From: Paracoccaceae bacterium
GTDB lineage: Bacteria > Pseudomonadota > Alphaproteobacteria > Rhodobacterales > Rhodobacteraceae
DNA length: 18,098 nucleotides
Direction: 5' to 3'
Assembly: GCA_024236495.1 (NCBI GenBank)
Contig: JACKKJ010000015.1
Location: forward strand, 1 to 18,098
Positions within the stretch are counted from its first letter, which is position 1. The number at the start of each line of letters is the position of its first letter. Below, piece after piece: positions 13,921-18,098 of this stretch. Under the pieces are notes generated by a model that was given only the letters and a program-made list of their open reading frames with translations, ran no database searches and was not told the origin of the DNA. Both the position numbers and the translations under genes were made by a program.

Positions 13921-14556
13921 ATGACAATAGGGGGCGTGCCGATGATCGTTCTGGATGTCGCCGAAGGGCTCTGGACGGTGACGATCGACCGGCCGGAGAA
14001 GGCCAATTCCCTGACGGGGGCGATGCTGTCGGACCTGGCCGTTTGCATCGAACGTGCGGGAAAGGAAGGCGCGCGGGCGCTGATCCTGACCGGGCGCGGC
14101 AAGGTCTTTTCGGCGGGCGCGGATCTTGATGAGGCACGGGCGGGCCTGGCCACCAGCCCGGTCTGGGAACGCCTGTCGGGTGCGCTTGCCGCGCTGCCCT
14201 GCCTGACGGTCGCGGCGCTGAACGGGACGCTGGCGGGCGGGGCCTTCGGCATGGCGCTGGCCTGCGATCTTCGCATTGCGGTGCCGGAGGCAAAGTTCTT
14301 CTATCCGGTCATGAAGCTTGGATTCCTTCCGCAGCCCTCTGATCCGTCCCGGCTTGCCCGCCTGGTCGGCCCGGCACGGGCAAAGATGATCCTCATGGCG
14401 GGCACAAAGGCGACGGCAGAGGAGGCGTTGGCCTGGGGTCTGATCGACCGGATGGTTGCCGCCGAAGACCTTGCGGACACCGCTGCCACGCTTGCCGCAG
14501 ATGCGTTGGGCGCCGCGCGCGATCATGTCGCGGCGATCAAGGCGATGATCGCCTGA
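13921..14556 (+). CDS. Crotonase-fold (enoyl-CoA hydratase/isomerase-like) protein, catalytic glutamates absent
   Basis: This 211-residue protein has the crotonase fold: WTVTIDRPEKANSL (18-31), the first oxyanion-hole loop FSAGADL (63-69), and the second, LAGGAFGMALACDLRIA (104-120). Family members bind acyl-CoA thioesters and polarise the carbonyl through these two loops. Aligned with rat enoyl-CoA hydratase, the catalytic Glu144 and Glu164 correspond here to Gly110 and Val130; the 20-residue spacing is preserved but both acids are lost. It is also shorter than usual (about 255-260) because the C-terminal helices are abbreviated. A normal hydratase reaction is therefore unlikely. The ATG at 13921 follows AGGAAG by eight bases; an ATG at 13942 is a possible alternative. 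It is divergent from the DUF2125 gene and convergent with the HNH gene. Confidence 0.87.
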   Translation: MTIGGVPMIVLDVAEGLWTVTIDRPEKANSLTGAMLSDLAVCIERAGKEGARALILTGRGKVFSAGADLDEARAGLATSPVWERLSGALAALPCLTVAALNGTLAGGAFGMALACDLRIAVPEAKFFYPVMKLGFLPQPSDPSRLARLVGPARAKMILMAGTKATAEEALAWGLIDRMVAAEDLADTAATLAADALGAARDHVAAIKAMIA

Positions 14557-14565
14557 CGCGGACAC

Positions 14566-14586
14566 CCGCCGCCGGGTCAGCGGCGG
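14566..14586. terminator. Weak shared hairpin between convergent genes
   Basis: CCGCCGC (14566-14572) pairs with GCGGCGG (14580-14586) around CGGGTCA, between the crotonase stop and the end of the HNH gene, whose last codons it overlaps. There is no T run on either side, so any termination is likely inefficient. Confidence 0.3.
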
Positions 14587-14879
14587 CGCGGTCCCGGCGT
14601 TCGCGACCGGAAGGCCGGCGGGCGCCGCGCCACCCAGGCTGCGAACCCCGAGATGCGGGGATGCGCCCGCAGGGCGGCGATCGTCGCATAGTTGCGCGCC
14701 AGTTCCGTTTCGCTGAAGGCGGCGTGAATCTCGCGGTGGCAGATCTCGTGCAGCAGGACCGTTGCGCCGCCCTTGCCGCCGCGAAGTTTCGGGACCAGGT
14801 GATGAAGGCTCTGGGGAACGCCGGGCGGGATCGGGCGACCGCAAAGCGGGCAAATCGTGTCAGGATCGGTGCCGGCCAC
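14577..14879 (-). CDS. Small HNH endonuclease-like protein
   Basis: From the GTG at 14879 this is a 100-residue protein built around an HNH/beta-beta-alpha metal motif. A zinc knuckle CPLC (10-13) is followed by the HNH core SLHHLVPK (24-31), a GGKGG turn, and EICHREIH (45-52), with His26-His27 as the first part and Cys47, His48 and His52 as the metal and zinc ligands. The C-terminal half is Arg-rich and could bind nucleic acid. HNH proteins of this size include nicking enzymes and many uncharacterised genes; no restriction, phage or toxin partner is beside it. The GTG is chosen because GGAGG lies four bases upstream and because an ATG further out would run through the start of the divergent flavoprotein gene. 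The encoded activity is inferred from the motif only. Confidence 0.75.
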   Translation of the reverse strand: MAGTDPDTICPLCGRPIPPGVPQSLHHLVPKLRGGKGGATVLLHEICHREIHAAFSETELARNYATIAALRAHPRISGFAAWVARRPPAFRSRTPGPRRR

Positions 14880-14942
14880 GCTTCCTCCCTTGCCCTTCGG
14901 GGCGGTCCTTGCCACAGGATGGGCAAGGGCGGTGGAAAGGAC

Positions 14943-14948
14943 AAGGGG
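14943..14948 (+). promoter_or_regulatory. Ribosome binding site that sets the GTG start of the flavoprotein
   Basis: AAGGGG lies five bases before GTG 14954. No ATG in this frame lies near the start of the FAD-binding motif, and the GTG places GAGPAG at residues 13-18 as expected. Confidence 0.65.
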
Positions 14949-14953
14949 CCGGG

Positions 14954-16126
14954 GTGGCGGACACGGAACGCATCGGGGCACTGGTGATTGGCGCGGGTCC
15001 GGCGGGGCTGATGGCGGCAGAGACGCTGGCGCGGTCGGGCCTTCGCGTCGTCATCGCCGAAGCCAGGCCAAGCCCCGCGCGCAAGTTCCTTATGGCGGGC
15101 AAGTCGGGGCTGAACCTGACCAAGGACGAACCGGTTGAGGAATTCATCCGCCGGTTCGGTGCGCCCTGGCTTGACCCGATCCTGCGGGCCTTCGGGCCGG
15201 AGGAGGTGAAGGGCTGGGCCAGGGATCTGGGGCAGGAGGTCTTTACCGGGTCGTCGGGCCGGGTGTTTCCGGTGGCCATGAAGGGTTCGCCCCTCCTCAG
15301 GGCCTGGCTTGCGCGGCTTGCGGCGCGGGGCGTTGAACTGCGCACGCGCTGGCGCTGGACAGGATTCGAGGGGACGGCGCTGGCGTTCGACACGCCGGGG
15401 GGCCGGGTTCTGGCGCGGCCGTCGCGGACCGTTCTGGGGCTTGGCGGCGCAAGCTGGCCTCGGCTGGGATCGGACGCGGCCTGGGTGCCCTGGCTTGAGG
15501 CGAAAGGGGTCCGGGTTGCCCCTTTCCGGCCGGCAAACATGGGGTTCGCGGTGAACTGGTCGGCGCACATGACGCCGCATTTCGGCCAGCCGGTGAAGGG
15601 TTCCGCGCTTGTCGCAGGCGACCTGCGCGAACGGGGGGAATTCGTGCTGTCGGCGCGCGGGATCGAGGGTGGCGGGGTCTATGCCGTGTCGGCGGCAGTG
15701 CGCGATGGCGCCGATCTGACGCTTGACCTGATGCCGGACGTGCCGGTGGCAGAGGTCGCGACGCGACTGGCGCGCGCCAAGGGCAAGGACAGCGTCGCCA
15801 ATCGGCTGCGCAAGGCGCTGGGCCTTGATCCGGCAAAGATCGCGCTGGTGATGGAATGGGGCCGCCCGCTGCCCGAAGTGGCGGCGCTGGCCGGGCTGGT
15901 CAAGTCCCTGCCGGTTCGCCACGCCGGTCCGCGCCCGATCTCCGAGGCGATTTCCTCGGCCGGGGGCATTTGCCGGGACAGCCTGACCAGCGGGCTTGAG
16001 CTGCGCGAACTGCCAGGCGTTTTTGCCTGTGGCGAGATGCTGGATTGGGAAGCGCCGACGGGCGGTTACCTGCTGACCGGGTGCCTCGCGACGGGGCTTT
16101 GGGCCGGGCGGCACGCGGCGGGCTAG
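14954..16126 (+). CDS. BaiN/HI0933-type NAD(P)/FAD-dependent oxidoreductase
   Basis: From GTG 14954 this is a 390-residue flavoprotein of the HI0933/YhiN group, most like the PP_4765-type subfamily. The FAD-binding GAGPAG is at residues 13-18 and the ribose-binding acid at Glu36. ARKFLMAGKSGLNLT follows at about 42-56, the phrase typical of the group. VLGLGGASWPRLGSD lies in the middle and CGEMLDWEAPTGGYLLTG near the end completes the FAD site. Substrates for this subfamily are unknown; related BaiN is linked to bile acid chemistry in gut bacteria, which cannot be transferred here. The protein is predicted soluble. It is divergent from the HNH gene (74-base gap) and its TAG stop overlaps the stop of the converging GAF gene. 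Confidence 0.9.
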   Translation: MADTERIGALVIGAGPAGLMAAETLARSGLRVVIAEARPSPARKFLMAGKSGLNLTKDEPVEEFIRRFGAPWLDPILRAFGPEEVKGWARDLGQEVFTGSSGRVFPVAMKGSPLLRAWLARLAARGVELRTRWRWTGFEGTALAFDTPGGRVLARPSRTVLGLGGASWPRLGSDAAWVPWLEAKGVRVAPFRPANMGFAVNWSAHMTPHFGQPVKGSALVAGDLRERGEFVLSARGIEGGGVYAVSAAVRDGADLTLDLMPDVPVAEVATRLARAKGKDSVANRLRKALGLDPAKIALVMEWGRPLPEVAALAGLVKSLPVRHAGPRPISEAISSAGGICRDSLTSGLELRELPGVFACGEMLDWEAPTGGYLLTGCLATGLWAGRHAAG

Positions 16127-16572
16127 CCGCCGGTCAGGTCCATGCCGGCGATCTGGTGAAGAAGCGCGGGCGTGTGATCGTCCACCAGCGCGCGGAACGC
16201 GGCGACCCGTTCGGGGGTGAAATGCCCCTCGTCATGCAGGATGTTGACCGTCCCGACCACTGCGCCTGCTGGATCGAAGACCGGGATGTTCAGCGCGGAA
16301 TGGCAGCCCAGTGCATTGATCTGTGCGTGATCGGGAAATAGCGGCGCGAAGTCCGCCGTCGTGTTGGCGACGAAGCTTTGGCCGCCGTCGACGACATGAC
16401 GCGTCCAGGCGTCGTCGCCCATCGGTTTGGTTCCCGACACTGGATAGTCGGCGGGGTGCGACGTATATGCCCGCCGGAACAGCCGCGCCGTGGGGTCGTG
16501 GACCGTCACTGTGAAGAGCCGCGCGCCAAGTGGCGCGCAGACACGATGCAAGGCGACGAAGGCGTCGATCAT
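16123..16572 (-). CDS. GAF domain protein
   Basis: This 149-residue protein consists of one GAF domain, with LFTVTVHD (about 19-26), LFRRAYTSHPADYPV, a central SALNIPVFD (92-100) and GTVNILHDEGHFTPE (about 109-123), the last being the characteristic end of a GAF sheet. GAF domains bind small molecules such as nucleotides or haem, but no output domain is attached, so a sensory or enzymatic role is undecided. It does not have the three-cysteine pattern of free methionine sulfoxide reductase, unlike the first gene in the window. The ATG at 16572 has GGAG eight bases upstream. Its TAG stop shares CTAG (16123-16126) with the opposing flavoprotein, and no terminator separates them. It is divergent from the amidase gene with a 95-base gap. 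Confidence 0.85.
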   Translation of the reverse strand: MIDAFVALHRVCAPLGARLFTVTVHDPTARLFRRAYTSHPADYPVSGTKPMGDDAWTRHVVDGGQSFVANTTADFAPLFPDHAQINALGCHSALNIPVFDPAGAVVGTVNILHDEGHFTPERVAAFRALVDDHTPALLHQIAGMDLTGG

Positions 16573-16667
16573 TCCGAATCTCCAGCTGGATCGAATGGCA
16601 GAGTAGACGCGCGCGGGCGTCGTGATCTAGCGTTGCGCTGGGATTCCCTGGAAGGAAGGACTGCCTG

Positions 16668-18095
16668 ATGCGTGACGATGAGCTTTGCTATATGCCTGCG
16701 ACCGAAGCTCTGGCGCGGTTTCGCGACAAGTCGCTGTCCCCGGTGGAACTGATGGCGGCGGTGATCGCGCGGGCGGAACAGACGGAGCCGAAGCTCAACG
16801 CCATCACCTACCGCCATTTCGACGAGGCGATGGACAGCGCGCGCAAGGCGGAAGCCCGGTATGCGAAAGGGGGGCGGACCCGCGCGCTGGAGGGGCTGCC
16901 GGTCGCGATCAAGGACGAGAGCTACATCAAGGGCAAGCCCACGTCGAACGGATCGCTGATCCTGAAGGATCATGTCGCCGACCACACCTCTCCGGTCAAC
17001 GAACGGATCCTGCGGGCGGGCGCGATCGTCCATGCCCGCACTGCGACGCCGGAGTTTTCCTGCGCAGGCTATTGCTGGTCGCGGCTCTGGGGCGTGACGC
17101 GGAACCCCTGGAACACCGATTTCACGCCGGGCGGGTCGTCGGGCGGATCGGGGGCGGTTCTGGCGGCGGGATCCACGACCCTTGCGACCGGGTCGGACAT
17201 CGGCGGGTCGATCCGCATTCCCGCCTCGTTGACGGGAACCGTGGGCTACAAGCCGCCCTATGGCCGAAACCCCGAGGAACCACCCTTCAACCTCGACTTC
17301 TACTGTCACAACGGGCCGATGGCACGGACGGTGCGGGACACGATCCTGATGCAGAATGTAATGGCCGGGCCGCATCCTCGCGATATCTCGACCCTCCGCC
17401 CGCGCCTTCGCCTGCCGTCCGAGATGAAGCCGATCAAGGGCTGGAAGATCGCCTATTCCATGGATCTTGGCCTGTTCGAGGTTGACAGCGAGGTGCAGGC
17501 CAACACGCTGGCCGCGCTTGATGTCTTCCGCAGTCTTGGCGCCACGGTAGAGGAGGTGGACCTGGGCTGGCCCGCCGACGCGCTTGAGGCGGGGCTGACC
17601 TACCTGCGCCATATCTTCGGGGCCTATCTCGGTCAGCTTCTGGCTGACCATGCGGACGAGATGACAGACTATGCACGCGCTTTCGCTGAAACCGGCATGC
17701 AGTCCAGAGCCGTGGACTTCGTCCATAGTCTTGAGGTCGCGGGACAGATGTATGCCACGCTTGGCCCGCTTCTTGAGCGTTACGATCTCTTGATCTGTCC
17801 GACGGCGGCGGTGCCCTCTGTCCCGGCGGAGTTCAATCAGCACACGGGGTCGGTCAAGATCAACGGCAAGGAAGTGAACCCGATGCTGGGTTGGGTGATG
17901 ACCACGCCCTTCAACACCCTCAGCCGCTGTCCGGTCCTGTCGGTGCCGTCCGGCCATGCGTCGAACGGGGTGCCGACCGGCATCCAGCTGGTCGGGCGCA
18001 CCTACTCGGATGCCGATGTCTTCCGCGCAGGCCTTGCCTACGAGACCGCTGTTGGTGGCTGGTATGGTGACGCTTCGGCCCGGCCTGCCCCCTGA
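16668..18095 (+). CDS. Amidase signature family hydrolase
   Basis: This 475-residue enzyme belongs to the amidase signature family, which hydrolyses carboxylic amides through a Ser-cisSer-Lys triad. The residues are Lys82 (in VAIKDESY), Ser157 (in PGGSSGGSG) and Ser181 (in GSDIGGSIRIP); the spacing of 75 and 24 is the same as Lys142, Ser217 and Ser241 in mammalian FAAH. The last third, with NTLSRCPVLSVPSG and GVPTGIQLVGRTYSD, is also typical. It is complete, and its stop lies three bases before the end of the window. No gatB or gatC lies near, so it is probably not the GatA subunit of the tRNA amidotransferase. Natural substrate unknown; no signal peptide, so cytoplasmic. The ATG follows an AAGGAAGGA ribosome binding site. 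Confidence 0.93.
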   Translation: MRDDELCYMPATEALARFRDKSLSPVELMAAVIARAEQTEPKLNAITYRHFDEAMDSARKAEARYAKGGRTRALEGLPVAIKDESYIKGKPTSNGSLILKDHVADHTSPVNERILRAGAIVHARTATPEFSCAGYCWSRLWGVTRNPWNTDFTPGGSSGGSGAVLAAGSTTLATGSDIGGSIRIPASLTGTVGYKPPYGRNPEEPPFNLDFYCHNGPMARTVRDTILMQNVMAGPHPRDISTLRPRLRLPSEMKPIKGWKIAYSMDLGLFEVDSEVQANTLAALDVFRSLGATVEEVDLGWPADALEAGLTYLRHIFGAYLGQLLADHADEMTDYARAFAETGMQSRAVDFVHSLEVAGQMYATLGPLLERYDLLICPTAAVPSVPAEFNQHTGSVKINGKEVNPMLGWVMTTPFNTLSRCPVLSVPSGHASNGVPTGIQLVGRTYSDADVFRAGLAYETAVGGWYGDASARPAP

Positions 18096-18098
18096 TCC

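Noticed and set aside
14537..16114. 525-residue leftward open frame antisense to the flavoprotein
   Set aside because: The plus-strand flavoprotein is clearly real, and this frame has no start signal or recognisable domain.
16123..16572. Second free methionine sulfoxide reductase
   Set aside because: It is a GAF protein, but the WTGFY, RGVCG and PGHIAC motifs and the three redox cysteines are missing.
16569..17957. 462-residue leftward open frame antisense to the amidase
   Set aside because: It is the mirror of a complete amidase with an intact catalytic triad.

Overview
The window is high-GC, densely packed chromosomal DNA from an alphaproteobacterium, most likely a member of the Rhodobacteraceae (Rhodobacterales). 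This rests on base composition, gene order around rpsO-pnp, a DUF2125 lipid-free periplasmic protein ending in the phrase typical of that family, a short RTX protein with the C-terminal region seen in that group, and many small GTG-started, overlapping genes. The assignment is inference from protein character; no search was run. No insertion sequence, prophage, CRISPR array, tRNA or rRNA was seen. Most genes are housekeeping or metabolic, so this is an ordinary chromosomal region rather than an island.

Layout. 20-1322 (+): free methionine-R-sulfoxide reductase (msrC) and a protein made of two tandem GFA zinc domains. 1341-1763 (-): a VOC-fold protein, divergent from 1883-4612 (+), a run of LysE-type exporter, homocysteine S-methyltransferase, rluA pseudouridine synthase and a DUF1643 protein. 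4702-5673 (+): an RTX nonapeptide-repeat protein with an N-terminal hydrophobic anchor. 5807-8617 (+): rpsO and pnp, each preceded by structured leader RNA and each followed by a near-perfect intrinsic terminator. 8671-9007 holds no convincing gene. 9008-10854 (+): an overlapping pair, RgpF-like glycan synthesis protein and SAM methyltransferase. 10865-13802 (-): pmbA/tldE and a DUF2125 periplasmic protein. 13921-14556 (+): a crotonase-fold protein. 14577-14879 (-): a 100-residue HNH protein, divergent from 14954-16126 (+), a BaiN/HI0933-type flavoprotein, which meets tail to tail with 16123-16572 (-), a GAF protein. 16668-18095 (+): an amidase-signature enzyme.

Working together. The LysE exporter and homocysteine methyltransferase are 10 bases apart and probably co-transcribed, suggesting a shared role in sulfur amino acid handling; msrC, which repairs free methionine sulfoxide, lies nearby but is not in the same unit. 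rpsO and pnp form the classic ribosome/RNA-decay neighbourhood. The RgpF-like and methyltransferase genes overlap by 4 bases and probably act on the same cell-surface glycan.

The items most worth a second look are the possible S15-binding three-way junction in the rpsO leader, a strong hairpin next to the pnp ribosome binding site, a crotonase that lacks both canonical catalytic glutamates, an exact 130-residue internal duplication in the GFA protein, and a membrane-anchored, cysteine-containing RTX protein with sixteen in-phase repeats. I found no convincing new multi-gene system.
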